Shown piece after piece: positions 53,226 to 62,902 of a stretch of DNA of 64,000 nt. This DNA is from Leucobacter tenebrionis (GTDB lineage Bacteria; Actinomycetota; Actinomycetes; Actinomycetales; Microbacteriaceae), in assembly GCF_019884725.1 (NCBI RefSeq), contig NZ_CP082322.1, forward strand, positions 1,240,001 to 1,304,000. The letters run 5' to 3'. Under the pieces are notes generated by a model. That model was not told the origin of the DNA and ran no database searches. It was given only the letters and a program-made list of their open reading frames with translations. How positions within the stretch are numbered: position 1 is the stretch's first letter; every line of letters starts with the position of its first letter. Both the position numbers and the translations under genes were made by a program.

Positions 53226-54125
53226 GTGACCGATCTCTCCTCGCCCCAGCAGCTCGCCGGATGGAAGCACGTCTACTCCGGAAAGGTGCGCGATCTCTAC
53301 GTTCCCGCCGACGGATCGGACGCCCACCTGCTCGTCGTCGCGAGCAACCGCGTGAGCGCGTTCGACCACGTGCTCGAGCCGCCGATCCCGGGTAAGGGGG
53401 CCCTGCTCACCGCGCTGTCGAACTGGTGGTTCGAGCGCATCGACCTCCCCAATCACCTGGCCGGCGAAGATGCTCCCGGGGTTCCCGAGGAGGTCGCCGA
53501 TCGCGCGGTCGTGACTCGCAGGCTCGAGATGCACCCGATCGAGTGCGTGGTCCGGGGGGCCCTCACCGGATCCGGCTTCGCCGAGTACCAGCGCACGGGG
53601 GCGGTGTGCGGCATCGAGCTGCCCGCGGGCCTCGAGGACGGGGATCTGCTCGAGACGCCGATCTACACCCCGGCGTACAAGGCGCCGCTCGGCGAGCACG
53701 ACGAGAACATCACCTACGAGCAGAGCGTCGAGCTCGTCGGGGCCGACGTGGCCGCCGCGCTGCGCGAGGCCTCGCTGCGCATCTTCACCGCCGCTCGGGA
53801 CCTCGCCGCGGAGCGCGGCGTGGTGCTCGCCGATACCAAGTTCGAGTTCGGTCGTGATCCGCGATCCGGGGGTCCCGCCGATCTCGTGCTCGCCGACGAG
53901 GTGCTCACGAGCGACTCATCGCGCTACTGGGACGCCGCTGCGTACTTCGACGAGCAGAACTCGCGGGCGGATCGCCTGGCGTCGTTCGACAAGCAGATCG
54001 TGCGCAACTGGCTCTCGGCCAACTGGGATCGCACGGGCGAGCCGCCCGTGCTCCCCGACGAGATCGTCGCGCAGACCTACGACCGCTACGCGGAGCTCTA
54101 CGAGCGCCTCACGGCCCGATCCTGA
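53226..54125 (+). CDS. purC: Phosphoribosylaminoimidazole-succinocarboxamide synthase
   Basis: 299 residues from GTG 53226. YSGKVRDLYVPADG is the ATP-binding loop, ASNRVSAFDHVL and VVRGALTGSGFAEYQ follow, with DTKFEFG and VLTSDSSRYWDA as active-site segments. It joins aspartate to carboxyaminoimidazole ribotide. purS-purQ follow 236 bases downstream on the same strand. Confidence 0.97.
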   Translation: MTDLSSPQQLAGWKHVYSGKVRDLYVPADGSDAHLLVVASNRVSAFDHVLEPPIPGKGALLTALSNWWFERIDLPNHLAGEDAPGVPEEVADRAVVTRRLEMHPIECVVRGALTGSGFAEYQRTGAVCGIELPAGLEDGDLLETPIYTPAYKAPLGEHDENITYEQSVELVGADVAAALREASLRIFTAARDLAAERGVVLADTKFEFGRDPRSGGPADLVLADEVLTSDSSRYWDAAAYFDEQNSRADRLASFDKQIVRNWLSANWDRTGEPPVLPDEIVAQTYDRYAELYERLTARS

Positions 54126-54144
54126 TCGGGGCCTTTAGCCCTCA

Positions 54145-54281
54145 TCCTGCGCGCAGCTCGCGCCACGTCATCCGGCGGGAGTTTCGAGCTGCAGGATCCT
54201 GCGCTCCCCCTCCCGTGATCGAGATGACGCCTGTGGCCCCTACGGTGCCGAAGAAGGGCTGCAAGCGTCATCTCGATCACG
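54145..54281. repeat. Two inverted repeats between purC and purS
   Basis: The first pairs ATCCTGC-gcgc-AGCTCG (from 54145) with CGAGCTGCAGGAT (54185-54197), interrupted by a 4-base bulge. The second has perfect 17-base arms, 54214-54230 and 54265-54281, around a 34-base loop. Neither has a T-run. They fill most of the 236-base gap between two co-directional purine genes. Confidence 0.65.
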
Positions 54282-54316
54282 AAGTGCCGAACCGCCTGGG
54301 ACGCGCCCGCACCGGG

Positions 54317-54322
54317 TAGACT
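54317..54322 (+). promoter_or_regulatory. -10 box of purS-purQ
   Basis: TAGACT, 39 bases before GTG 54362. A GGAGG stands 7 bases before the GTG, so this operon has an ordinary leader of about 33 bases. Confidence 0.5.
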
Positions 54323-54361
54323 GATGCTCGACTTCTGTGTTCTCGAGTTGGAGGCTCTCTA

Positions 54362-54649
54362 GTGCCCACGATTGTTGTTGATGTCATGCCCAAGGCCGAA
54401 CTGCTCGACCCGCAGGGCAAGGCGACCACCGGGGCGCTCGCCCGCCTCGGCCATGACAAGTTCGAGAACGTGCGCATCGGCAAGCGCTTCGAGTTCACCG
54501 TCCAGGGCGAGGTGACCGACGCCGTGCTCGCCGAGGTGCGCCAGGTCGCCGACGAGATCCTCTCGAACTCCGTCATCGAGGACGTCGTGGCGATCAGCGT
54601 CGACGGCGCCCCCGTCGAGACTCGCGCAGCCGCGGGCGAGGCCCGCTGA
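54362..54649 (+). CDS. purS: FGAM synthase subunit PurS
   Basis: 95 residues from GTG 54362 with GGAGG at 7 bases. [20 protein letters not shown] and [14 protein letters not shown] are the PurS signature. It bridges PurQ and PurL in the FGAM synthase complex. The last base of its stop codon is the first base of the purQ start (TGATG). purL does not follow and is not in this window. Confidence 0.95.
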   Translation: MPTIVVDVMPKAELLDPQGKATTGALARLGHDKFENVRIGKRFEFTVQGEVTDAVLAEVRQVADEILSNSVIEDVVAISVDGAPVETRAAAGEAR

Positions 54650-55353
54650 TGACCGCCCGCATCGGCGTCGTCACCTTCCCCGGCTCTCTCGACGATCGCG
54701 ATGCACAGCGCGCGATCCGGATCGCGGGCGCCGAACCGGTCGCTCTCTGGCACGCCGATCACGACCTGCAGGGCGTCGACGCGATCGTGCTGCCCGGCGG
54801 TTTCAGCTACGGCGACTACCTGCGGCCCGGCGCGATCGCGGCGATCTCCCCGATCATGACGGAGGTCGTCGAGGCCGCCCGTAAGGGCCTGCCCGTGCTC
54901 GGTATCTGCAACGGCTTCCAGGTGCTGGTCGAGTCCCACCTGCTGCCCGGCGGCCTGATCCGCAACGCGCACCAGCAGTTCATCCGCCGCGATCAGCGAC
55001 TCGTGGTCGAGAACGCCGACACCGCGTGGACCAACCGCTTCGAGCAGGGCGAGGAGATCGTGATCCCGCTCAAGAACGGCGACGGCGGCTTCATCGCCGA
55101 CGACGAGACCCTGAATCGCCTCGAGGGCGAGGGGCTCATCGCGTTCCGCTACGCGGGCGTCAACCCCAACGGATCGCTCGACGACATCGCGGGCCTCACC
55201 AACGAGCGCGGCAACGTGGTCGGCCTCATGCCGCACCCCGAGCACGCGGTCGAGCCCGGTTTCGGCCCCGACACCGCCGAGGCCATGCGGTCGGGCATCG
55301 ACGGTCTGCGCTTCTTCGAGAGCGCCGTCGCCGCACTCGCGGCCCGGGTGTAG
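54649..55353 (+). CDS. purQ: FGAM synthase glutaminase subunit PurQ
   Basis: 234 residues. A class I glutamine amidotransferase: [15 protein letters not shown], nucleophile Cys in [11 protein letters not shown] and the His-Glu pair in [10 protein letters not shown]. It supplies ammonia to PurL. It is followed by a strong hairpin, so the operon ends here without purL. Confidence 0.96.
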   Translation: MTARIGVVTFPGSLDDRDAQRAIRIAGAEPVALWHADHDLQGVDAIVLPGGFSYGDYLRPGAIAAISPIMTEVVEAARKGLPVLGICNGFQVLVESHLLPGGLIRNAHQQFIRRDQRLVVENADTAWTNRFEQGEEIVIPLKNGDGGFIADDETLNRLEGEGLIAFRYAGVNPNGSLDDIAGLTNERGNVVGLMPHPEHAVEPGFGPDTAEAMRSGIDGLRFFESAVAALAARV

Positions 55354-55370
55354 CCGCGACGGACAACGGT

Positions 55371-55404
55371 GAAGGGCGGCGGATCGCATGATCCGCCGCC
55401 CTTC
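55371..55404. terminator. Hairpin terminator after purQ
   Basis: Perfect 15-bp stem (55371-55385 and 55390-55404) with the loop GCAT, 17 bases past the purQ stop. Confidence 0.8.
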
Positions 55405-55459
55405 ATCGTCTTCGTCGGGTGTCGCCGGCGCTCAATAGAGGACGGCTCCCTTCGCCGGT

Positions 55460-55528
55460 GTAGACCTCCGGCACCGGTGTAGATCCCTCGCACTGTTCTA
55501 GAGGTCCACACCGGTGCAGGAGGTCTAC
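55460..55528. repeat. Long imperfect inverted repeat between purQ and hemL
   Basis: Arms 55460-55483 and 55505-55528 match at 22 of 24 positions, with a 21-base loop. It lies between the purQ terminator and the converging hemL gene, about 60 bases from the hemL stop. It may end the haem operon, for which no other hairpin is visible. Confidence 0.7.
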
Positions 55529-55588
55529 AACGGCCGCTGCTGTACCGCTGCCCCCTACCGGCCGCCACCCGCTGCGACGCGCCGAACG

Positions 55589-56923
55589 CTACACGGCCTC
55601 CGCAGCGGCCCGAGCCGCAGCCGGCAGCGCCTCGAGCACGCGCGAGATCGCCGCTTCGTCGTGCGCCGAGGTGACGAACCAGGCCTCGAAGGCGCTCGGC
55701 GGCAGATTGACGCCGCCCTCGAGCATCGCGTGGAAGAACGCCCGGTGCCGCTGCGTCTCCTGGCGCTGCACCGTCGCATAGTCCAGCGGAGCCTCGGGGA
55801 ACTCCCCGAAGAGCACGCTGAAGAGCGTTCCCGCGCGCTGCACGCGGTGCGGCACGCCCTCGGCGCTCAGGGCATCGGCGACCGCGCCCGAGATCGCGTC
55901 GGCGGCCGCCCCCAGTGCGGCGTAGGCGGCGACGTCGGCGTGGCGCAGCGTCGTCAGCCCGGCGGCGACGGCGAGCGGATTACCCGACAGCGTGCCCGCC
56001 TGGTAGACGGGCCCGAGGGGCGCGAGCAGATCCATGATCTCGGCCCTCCCGCCGAGCGCAGCGAGCGGCAGCCCTCCGCCCACGACCTTGCCGAAGGTGA
56101 AGAGGTCGGGCGCCTCCCCCGAGGTCACGCGCGCCTGCTCGATCCCCCAGTATCCCGAGGGACCTGCCCGGAATCCGGTGAGCACCTCGTCGAGGATCAC
56201 GAGCGCACCGTGCCGGTGAGCGGTCTCGATCATGAACTCCGTGAACCCGGGCGCGGGAGGCAGCACCCCCATGTTCGCAGCCGCCGACTCGGCGATCACG
56301 GCGGCGATGCGCTCGCCGTGCTCCGCGAAGGCCGCGGCGAGCGCCGCCGGGTCGTTGTAGGGCAGCACGAGCGTCTGACCGGCGGTCTCGGCGGTGACCC
56401 CCGCAGAACCGGGCATGGCCAGGGTCGCGAGCCCCGATCCGGCCTCCGCCAGCAGGCCGTCGGAGTGACCGTGGTAGTGGCCCGCGAACTTGACGACGAG
56501 CGGGCGCTCGGTGGCGCCCCGCGCGAGCCTGATCGCGGTCATGGTGGCCTCGGTGCCGGTCGAGACGAGGCGCAGCCGCTCGACCTCGGGCATGCGGGCG
56601 ATGATCTCCTCGGCGAGCTCGGCCTCCTCGGGCACCGAGGCCCCGAAGCCGAGACCGAGCGCGGCAGCGGCCTGCACGGCCTCGACCACGGCGGGGTGCG
56701 CGTGCCCGAGCAGTGCCGGCCCCCACGAGGCGACCAGGTCGACGTACTCGTTGCCGTCGGCGTCGGTGACGTAGGGGCCCCGTCCGGAGACGAGGAAGCG
56801 CGGGGTGCCGCCGACGGAGCCGAACGCGCGCACCGGCGAGTTCACCCCGCCGGGGATCACGCGCGCGGCGCGCTCGGCGAGCAGGGCGCTGCGATCGGTC
56901 TGCGCGGCGGTCATCGGATCCAC
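55589..56923 (-). CDS. hemL: Glutamate-1-semialdehyde 2,1-aminomutase
   Basis: 444 residues. A PLP aminomutase: [15 protein letters not shown] at the start, [30 protein letters not shown] (phosphate cup), [14 protein letters not shown], and [16 protein letters not shown] with the PLP lysine. It makes 5-aminolevulinate from the product of HemA, the C5 pathway. Its start overlaps the hemB stop by 13 bases. Last gene of the haem operon. Confidence 0.96.
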   Translation of the reverse strand: MDPMTAAQTDRSALLAERAARVIPGGVNSPVRAFGSVGGTPRFLVSGRGPYVTDADGNEYVDLVASWGPALLGHAHPAVVEAVQAAAALGLGFGASVPEEAELAEEIIARMPEVERLRLVSTGTEATMTAIRLARGATERPLVVKFAGHYHGHSDGLLAEAGSGLATLAMPGSAGVTAETAGQTLVLPYNDPAALAAAFAEHGERIAAVIAESAAANMGVLPPAPGFTEFMIETAHRHGALVILDEVLTGFRAGPSGYWGIEQARVTSGEAPDLFTFGKVVGGGLPLAALGGRAEIMDLLAPLGPVYQAGTLSGNPLAVAAGLTTLRHADVAAYAALGAAADAISGAVADALSAEGVPHRVQRAGTLFSVLFGEFPEAPLDYATVQRQETQRHRAFFHAMLEGGVNLPPSAFEAWFVTSAHDEAAISRVLEALPAAARAAAEAV

Positions 56924-57882
56924 CCCGCGAGCTCGATGGCGAAGTAGCTCAGGATCGCATCGGCCCCCGCGCGCTTGATGCCGGTCACGGACTCCTCGAT
57001 GGTGCGGCGCCGGTCGATCCAGCCGTTCGCGGCCGCGGCCTCGATCATGGCCGCTTCGCCCGACACCTGGTAGGCCCAGACGGGGACGGGGCTCACCGAC
57101 GCGACGTCGGAGAGCACGTCGAGGTAGCTCATGGCGGGCTTCACCATGACGACGTCGGCGCCCTCCGCGATGTCGAGCTCGGCTTCGCGCAGGCCCTCGC
57201 GGCGGTTCGCCGGATCCTGCTGGTACGTGCGCCGGTCGCCCGACAGCTGCGAGTCGACGGCCTCCCTGAAGGGCCCGTAGAACGCCGAGGCGTACTTGGC
57301 CGAGTAGCCGAGGATCGCGGTGCTCTCGTACCCGGCCTCGTCGAGCGCGTCGCGCACGGCGGCGACCTGGCCGTCCATCATCCCCGAGAGTCCCAGCAGG
57401 GCCGATCCCGCCTCCGCCTGCGCGAGGGCCATCGCCCGGTAGCGCTCGAGTGTGGTGTCGTTGTCGACCTCCCCGCGCGCGTCGAGCACACCGCAGTGGC
57501 CGTGGTCGGTGAACTCGTCGAGGCAGAGGTCGGTCTGCACGACGAGCGCGTCGCCGACCTCGGCCGCGACAGCGCGGGTGGCGACGTTGAGGATGCCCTG
57601 CGGATCGTCTGCAGCGCTGCCCTCGGCGTCGCGCACGGCGGGCACGCCGAACAGCATGACGCCGCCGATGCCGGCCTCTGCCGCCTCTGCGGCGGTGCGG
57701 CGCACCGAGTCGAGCGTGTGCTGCAGCACACCGGGCATCGAGGCGATCGGGCGCGGCTCGTCGATTCCCTCGCGCACGAAGACCGGCAGGATCAGCTCGG
57801 CCGGATGCAACCGGGTCTCTGCTGCGAGCCTGCGCATGGCCGGGGTGCTGCGCAGGCGGCGGGGGCGGACGGTGGGGATCAT
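56911..57882 (-). CDS. hemB: Delta-aminolevulinate dehydratase (porphobilinogen synthase)
   Basis: 323 residues. The two active-site lysines are in [16 protein letters not shown] and [11 protein letters not shown]. The metal site reads [14 protein letters not shown], with a Cys pair and an Asp, intermediate between the zinc type and the magnesium type, as in other actinobacteria. It joins two aminolevulinates into porphobilinogen. Its ATG overlaps the hemD stop (ATGA). Confidence 0.96.
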   Translation of the reverse strand: MIPTVRPRRLRSTPAMRRLAAETRLHPAELILPVFVREGIDEPRPIASMPGVLQHTLDSVRRTAAEAAEAGIGGVMLFGVPAVRDAEGSAADDPQGILNVATRAVAAEVGDALVVQTDLCLDEFTDHGHCGVLDARGEVDNDTTLERYRAMALAQAEAGSALLGLSGMMDGQVAAVRDALDEAGYESTAILGYSAKYASAFYGPFREAVDSQLSGDRRTYQQDPANRREGLREAELDIAEGADVVMVKPAMSYLDVLSDVASVSPVPVWAYQVSGEAAMIEAAAANGWIDRRRTIEESVTGIKRAGADAILSYFAIELAGWIR

Positions 57883-59066
57883 GCGGTGGTTCCTCCGTGG
57901 TCGGATCGGCGGGTGCTTCGGGCTGGGCTGGCGGGATCCGCGGCGGGATCGAGTTCAGGTGCGGGATCGGGCCTGGACGTGGGATCCGGTTCAGACGCGG
58001 GATCGAGCGCCGCGACGAACGCCGCGAGCACCCCGTCGACGGTGTGCTCGGACGCGACCGCCGCAGCCTCTACACCGCATCCGGCGAGGGCGCGGGCCGT
58101 CGGGCCGCCGATCGCGATGATCAGCGTGCCTGGCGGCAGGGGCGCGAAGCGGCGGGCGATCTCACGGGCGCCGCTGCCGCTCATCGCGAGGATCGCGTCG
58201 ATGCGACCTGCTGCGACTTCCGCCTCGGCGGCGGCGTCGCGGGCCGCGGGGACGGTGCGGTAGGCGGTGACTCGGTCGGGGTCGTGGCCCGCTGCCGCGA
58301 GCGCGGTCTCGAGTTCGGTCGATGCGATCTCCGACAGCGGAAGCAGGAGTCGGACGGGTGCCGTCGCCGCGCTGCCGTTCCGCTCCTGCGGCGCGGTCCG
58401 GCCGTCGGCTCCGCGGCCGTCGGCTCCCCGGGCATCGGCCGCTCGACCGTCGGCGGTCCGGGCATCGGCGGCCCGGTCGTCGGAGGTCCGGGCATCGGCA
58501 CCGGCGCCCCGGGCGTTCCCGCCCGGCCCGATCCGCGCGAGCAGCGCCTCGGCGATCCCGGTCGCCGAGAAGTCGCGCTCGGGCGTGAGCGCGACCTCGA
58601 AGCCGCGCTCACGCAGCGCCTCGGCGGTGGCCGGGCCGACCGCGGCGACGGCAGCACTTCCCGGCCGCGCGCCCGCCTCGGCGAAAGCGCGGACCGCGTT
58701 GGCGCTCGTGACCACGAGCCAGTCGTACTCGCCCCGGTTCCAGCGCTCCGCGGCCGCGGCGAGCGCGCCCGTGTCGGCCGGCGGAGCGGTCTCGGTGAGC
58801 GGCGATACAACGGGCTCGCCGCCGAGCTCTCGGATCGCGGCGGCCCAGCGCTCCCCCGCGGCACCGCCGCGCGGCACGAGCACGCGTCGCGCGGCGAGCG
58901 GCTGCCCATCGTGCGGCAGAGCGGAGGCGGGGTCAGGGCCGACGCCAGAGCCGACGCCAGAGCCGAAGCCGGCGCCAGAGCCAGAGCGCGGCCGGGACGC
59001 GGTCCTCATCTCGCTGGAGGGAAGCGGATCGCGGGATCCGGCCTCCGGGAGGTCCGTCGGAGTCAC
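57879..59066 (-). CDS. hemD: Uroporphyrinogen-III synthase with low-complexity insertions
   Basis: 395 residues from GTG 59066, whose bases overlap the hemC stop (GTGA). The HemD fold is seen in [56 protein letters not shown] and [16 protein letters not shown]. The family is usually about 250-270 residues. The extra length lies in a Gly/Ser-rich N-terminus ([15 protein letters not shown]), an insertion of about 55 residues made of [12 protein letters not shown] repeats near the domain hinge, and a Pro/Asp-rich tail ([18 protein letters not shown]). It closes the tetrapyrrole ring with inversion of ring D. Confidence 0.9.
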   Translation of the reverse strand: MTPTDLPEAGSRDPLPSSEMRTASRPRSGSGAGFGSGVGSGVGPDPASALPHDGQPLAARRVLVPRGGAAGERWAAAIRELGGEPVVSPLTETAPPADTGALAAAAERWNRGEYDWLVVTSANAVRAFAEAGARPGSAAVAAVGPATAEALRERGFEVALTPERDFSATGIAEALLARIGPGGNARGAGADARTSDDRAADARTADGRAADARGADGRGADGRTAPQERNGSAATAPVRLLLPLSEIASTELETALAAAGHDPDRVTAYRTVPAARDAAAEAEVAAGRIDAILAMSGSGAREIARRFAPLPPGTLIIAIGGPTARALAGCGVEAAAVASEHTVDGVLAAFVAALDPASEPDPTSRPDPAPELDPAADPASPARSTRRSDHGGTTA

Positions 59067-60139
59067 CGCGGGCCCCCGGGTCTCGTGCCGCCCGGCCGCT
59101 CGGCGCCGGGCTCGGTTCCGCCGAGCGGAGCGATCATCGCTGCACCCATCTCGAACAGGCTCTCGGCCACGGTGCGCCCGAGGCGGTCGGGGATCTGCCG
59201 GTGCTCGGGATCCGCCGCCGTCCACGGCAGCGCGCCCCCCGTGGAGAGCCCCTGCGTCCCGTCGAGTGCCGAAACCTCGGCTTTCAGTTCGAGCGCGCCG
59301 TCCACGACGCGCGCGGTGGCTCCGATGGGAGCCGCGCACCCGGCCTCGAGGGTTGCGAGCACCGCACGCTCCGCGAGCGCGCACGCGCGCGACTCGGCGT
59401 GATCGAGTGCGCTCAGGGCCTCGGCGTAGGGCTCGCGCGCGAGGTCGTCGGCCCGCACCTCGATGGCCAGTGCGCCCTGCCCGGGGGCGGCCGGCATCTC
59501 GTCGAGCGGGAAGCGCTCGGTGATGACGCTCGAACGGCCGAGGCGGTCGAGGCCGGCGCACGCCAGCACGACCGCGTCGAGGTCGCTCTCGACGCGCCCC
59601 AGCCGGGTGTCGACGTTGCCGCGCAGGTCGACCACGTCGAGGTCGGGCCGGCGCCTGAGCAACTGGGCGACGCGGCGGGGGGAACCGGTGCCGACTCGGG
59701 CTCCGGTCGGCAGCTCCTGCAGCGTCAGCCCGTCGCGCGCGCAGAGGGCGTCGCGGGCGTCGGCGCGCTCGGGCACGGCGCCGAGCGCGATGCCGGGGCA
59801 GGGCCCGGTCGGCAGATCCTTCAGCGAGTGCACCGCCAGGTCGCACTCGCCGGTGAGCAGGGCGTCGCGCAGAGCGCTCACGAAGACGCCCGTTCCACCG
59901 AGCTGCGAGAGCGGGGCTCGCGAGGTGTCGCCGTGGGTGGTGACGATCACGAGCCCGACGTCGAGACCGGTGGCCGCGGCGATCGTCTCGGCCACCGTCG
60001 TGGTCTGCGCGACGGCGAGCGCGCTGCCCCGGGTGCCGACGCGCAGCAGCCCGGGGGCTGCGGCGAGGGGCGTGTCGGATCGGAAGACCCGCCCGCTCGT
60101 GCGCGTGTCGTCGGGGTGTGCGTTCATACCGCTGTTCAT
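59063..60139 (-). CDS. hemC: Hydroxymethylbilane synthase (porphobilinogen deaminase)
   Basis: 358 residues from ATG 60139 (ATGA overlap with hemY); ATG 60127 is an alternative. LRVGTRGSALAVAQ is the family start, SLKDLPTGPCPGIALGAV carries the Lys-Asp active site, and GSPRRVAQLLRRRPDLDV follows. The dipyrromethane cofactor Cys is in LEAGCAAPIGATARV. The end is Gly/Pro/Glu-rich. It polymerises four porphobilinogens. Confidence 0.95.
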   Translation of the reverse strand: MNSGMNAHPDDTRTSGRVFRSDTPLAAAPGLLRVGTRGSALAVAQTTTVAETIAAATGLDVGLVIVTTHGDTSRAPLSQLGGTGVFVSALRDALLTGECDLAVHSLKDLPTGPCPGIALGAVPERADARDALCARDGLTLQELPTGARVGTGSPRRVAQLLRRRPDLDVVDLRGNVDTRLGRVESDLDAVVLACAGLDRLGRSSVITERFPLDEMPAAPGQGALAIEVRADDLAREPYAEALSALDHAESRACALAERAVLATLEAGCAAPIGATARVVDGALELKAEVSALDGTQGLSTGGALPWTAADPEHRQIPDRLGRTVAESLFEMGAAMIAPLGGTEPGAERPGGTRPGGPR

Positions 60140-61794
60140 GCCACTCGGCTTTCTGCTCTGTGCTGGGTTCTGGGCGAGGGATCGGGGCCGGCGGCCCCGG
60201 TCTCGGGGGTCTGCGCCGCGGGATCGTGCGCCACGGCGCCGGGCTCCGCTCCGCGGAGGTGCTCGATGACATCCTGCGCCGCCGCGCGCGCTCCGGGGAT
60301 GACCGAGGCGAGACCGGTGCCGCTCACCCAGTCCCCCGCGAGCACGACGCCGGGCGGCGCGATGATCTCGGGATCGGCGGCCCGGCCTCCGGCGGGCGCC
60401 CCCATGGTCCAGGTGCGACGGGTCGAGGCGAGCACCGAGCGCTCGGCGAGTCGGAGGCCGAGGATCCGCGATGCGTCCTCGACCGCGAGGCGGCGGGCGG
60501 CGGTGTCGTCGAGCTGCAGCGTCTCGGGCGGGGAGCCCGCTCGGCCGTACGAGAGGCGCAGCACGTGCTTTCCTCGGCCCATCTCCCGCGCGCGTTCCGC
60601 CCACTTGGCGGTGACGTGGGTCAGGGCCTTCGCACGGATCGGCTCCCCTGCCGATCCGCTCGCGCCGTGCACGGAGCCGCCCGATCCACCATCCGCTTCG
60701 GCGCTTCTCGCGACGAGCGCTCCGGTGCCGCGCGGCGCGGCGTCGAGGCGAGGGTCGTCGAGCACGAGCGCGACGACCTCGACGAGGGTCTCGGCTCCCG
60801 CCCGATCGGGCGCGCCGAGCATCGCCCTCGCCGCAGACTCGGGAACCGCGAGGATCACGGCGTCGAAGCGGTGCGTCTCGCGTACCGCATCGGGGTCGGG
60901 TTCGGGGGTCGCGCCGCTGGTCGAGTCGGGAGCCGAGCGGACGGCGATCCGGCGCTCGCGACTCTCACGGCCCGCAGGATCGGTCGCGCCCGCCTCACCC
61001 GAGACGCTCTCGACGAGCACACCCGTCTCGACGCGCACTCCGAGGCGGTCGAGTTCTGCCGCGAGCGCATCGATCAGCACGGTCATGCCGCCGCGCAGGC
61101 CCGCGACCGCGCCCCCGGCGGCCTGCTGGCTCCCCCGCAGTTCACGGGCCGCGGCGATCAGAGATCCGGTGCGCTCGAAGGCGGCCGCGAGCCCCGGCAC
61201 CGAGCCGAGGGCGAGCCGCTCGGGGTCGGACGAGTGCACGCCGAGGCAGACGGGGCGCACGAGACGATCGAGCACGCGCGAACCCAGCCGTCGACGCACG
61301 ACCGAGCCGACCGTGGCCTCGGCATCCGCACCCGGCCCCGAGCGCGCCCCGAAACCGCGCGGCAGCAGCGGCTCGACCGCGGCGCGCAGCGCTCCGGCGA
61401 GGCCGAGCGCCCGTCGCGAGGCGGACGACAGCGGGGCCGCGGGGATCCCGAGCGTGCCCGCCGGGGGCAGCGGCACCGCACGATCGGCGGTCACGAGCCA
61501 GGATCCGAGCGCCGCCGGGCGCACGACCTCGTGCTCGAGCCCGAGCTCCGCGAGCAGCTCGGAGACCGTGCCGCCGCGGGTCGCGAATGCTTCGGCGCCG
61601 ATGTCGAATGCGGCGCCGTCGTGATCGGCGCTCCGGATCCGCCCGCCCAGCCGGGGCTCGCTCTCGAAGAGCGTGACCGCGCACCCCGCCTGGGCGAGTC
61701 TCCGGGCCGCGACGAGTCCCGAGACGCCCCCGCCGACCACCGCGACCGTGCCGCGGGGGTCGACGCGACCCGGATCGGGTAGATCAGCGGTCAT
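60136..61794 (-). CDS. hemY: Coproporphyrinogen III oxidase / protoporphyrinogen oxidase, HemY (CgoX) family
   Basis: 552 residues. An FAD-binding start VAVVGGGVSGLVAARRLAQ with ESEPRLGGRIRS, and a C-terminal FAD contact VVLAGDWVSGTGLASVIPGA. In actinobacteria HemY oxidises coproporphyrinogen III in the coproporphyrin-dependent route, with HemH and HemQ acting next; neither of those genes lies here. Its ATG lies within the last codons of hemE (11-base overlap). Length is a little above the usual 470, due to Gly/Ser/Ala-rich segments. Confidence 0.93.
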   Translation of the reverse strand: MTADLPDPGRVDPRGTVAVVGGGVSGLVAARRLAQAGCAVTLFESEPRLGGRIRSADHDGAAFDIGAEAFATRGGTVSELLAELGLEHEVVRPAALGSWLVTADRAVPLPPAGTLGIPAAPLSSASRRALGLAGALRAAVEPLLPRGFGARSGPGADAEATVGSVVRRRLGSRVLDRLVRPVCLGVHSSDPERLALGSVPGLAAAFERTGSLIAAARELRGSQQAAGGAVAGLRGGMTVLIDALAAELDRLGVRVETGVLVESVSGEAGATDPAGRESRERRIAVRSAPDSTSGATPEPDPDAVRETHRFDAVILAVPESAARAMLGAPDRAGAETLVEVVALVLDDPRLDAAPRGTGALVARSAEADGGSGGSVHGASGSAGEPIRAKALTHVTAKWAERAREMGRGKHVLRLSYGRAGSPPETLQLDDTAARRLAVEDASRILGLRLAERSVLASTRRTWTMGAPAGGRAADPEIIAPPGVVLAGDWVSGTGLASVIPGARAAAQDVIEHLRGAEPGAVAHDPAAQTPETGAAGPDPSPRTQHRAESRVA

Positions 61795-62902
61795 GCGCGA
61801 GTTCCACGATGCGCGTGAGCACCGCCGGATCGGCCTCCGGCGGCACCCCGTGCCCCAGGTTCAGCACGTGCGCGGGAGCGCGCGATCCCCTCCGCAGCAC
61901 ATCGTCGAGATGCGCCTCGAGCCGCTCGGCCGGCGCTCCCAGGTACGCGGGGTCGAGGTTGCCCTGCAGCGGCAGCGCGTCGCCGAGTCGGCGGCTCGCC
62001 TCGTCGAGCGGGGTGCGCCAGTCCACGCCGAGCGCGCTCACGCCCACCTCGGCGAGTTCCTCGAGCAGGTGCCCCGACCCGACCGCGAAGTGGATCATCG
62101 GCACGGTCTCGTCGCGAGCGTCCTGCCCCTCGCGCACGGGGCGCCGGGTACCGAACCCGCGCACCGCGTCGAGGGTGCGCCGGGAAGCCGGGGCGACGTG
62201 CGCGCGGTAGTCGGCCGCGCTGAGCGACCCGGCCCACGAGTCGAACAGCTGCACCGCGCTCGCGCCGGCCTCGACCTGCGCCTCGAGGAAGACACCGCTC
62301 AGGTCGGCGACCCAGGCGAGCAGCTCGCGCCAGGTCTCGGGGTCGGAGTGCATGAGGGTGCGGGCCCGCAGGTGATCGCGGGACGGGCCACCCTCGACGA
62401 GGTATGCGGCCAGCGTGAACGGGGCGCCCGCGAAGCCGATGAGCGGGGTGCCGCCCAGCTCGTCGACCGTCAGGCGCACCGCCTCGCGCACGGGTTCGAG
62501 TGCTTCGCGCAGGCGATCCGCCGTGAACTCGGCTCGGCAGCGCGCCACGTCGGCGGCCGTGCGCACGGGCTCGGCGAAGACCGGCCCGCGGCCGGCGACC
62601 AGATCGACGTCGACCCCCGCGAGCTTCATGGGCACCACGATGTCGCTGAAGAAGACCGCGGCGTCGACGCCGTGCCGCCGCACGGGCTGCAGGGTGATCT
62701 CGCTCGCGAGTTCGGGATTCACGCAGGCGTCGAGCATACGATGGTCTGCGCGGATGCTGCGGTATTCGGGCAGCGAGCGGCCGGCCTGGCGCATGAACCA
62801 GACGGGTTGGCGCTCCGGTCGATCGCCCCGGAGGGCGCGGATCAGAGGGGCGTCGCTCGTGCGTGCGTCGACGAGCGGGTGCGAAGCTGGGAGTGATCTC
62901 AT
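61784..62902 (-). CDS. hemE: Uroporphyrinogen decarboxylase
   Basis: 372 residues from ATG 62902. PVWFMRQAGRSLPEYR is the N-terminal signature with the substrate-binding Arg residues, VFFSDIVVPMKLAGVDVD follows, GFAGAPFTLAAYLVEGG is the second signature, and the C-terminus has HVLNLGHGVPPEADP. It converts uroporphyrinogen III to coproporphyrinogen III. First gene of the minus-strand haem operon and divergent from hemA. Confidence 0.96.
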   Translation of the reverse strand: MRSLPASHPLVDARTSDAPLIRALRGDRPERQPVWFMRQAGRSLPEYRSIRADHRMLDACVNPELASEITLQPVRRHGVDAAVFFSDIVVPMKLAGVDVDLVAGRGPVFAEPVRTAADVARCRAEFTADRLREALEPVREAVRLTVDELGGTPLIGFAGAPFTLAAYLVEGGPSRDHLRARTLMHSDPETWRELLAWVADLSGVFLEAQVEAGASAVQLFDSWAGSLSAADYRAHVAPASRRTLDAVRGFGTRRPVREGQDARDETVPMIHFAVGSGHLLEELAEVGVSALGVDWRTPLDEASRRLGDALPLQGNLDPAYLGAPAERLEAHLDDVLRRGSRAPAHVLNLGHGVPPEADPAVLTRIVELAHDR

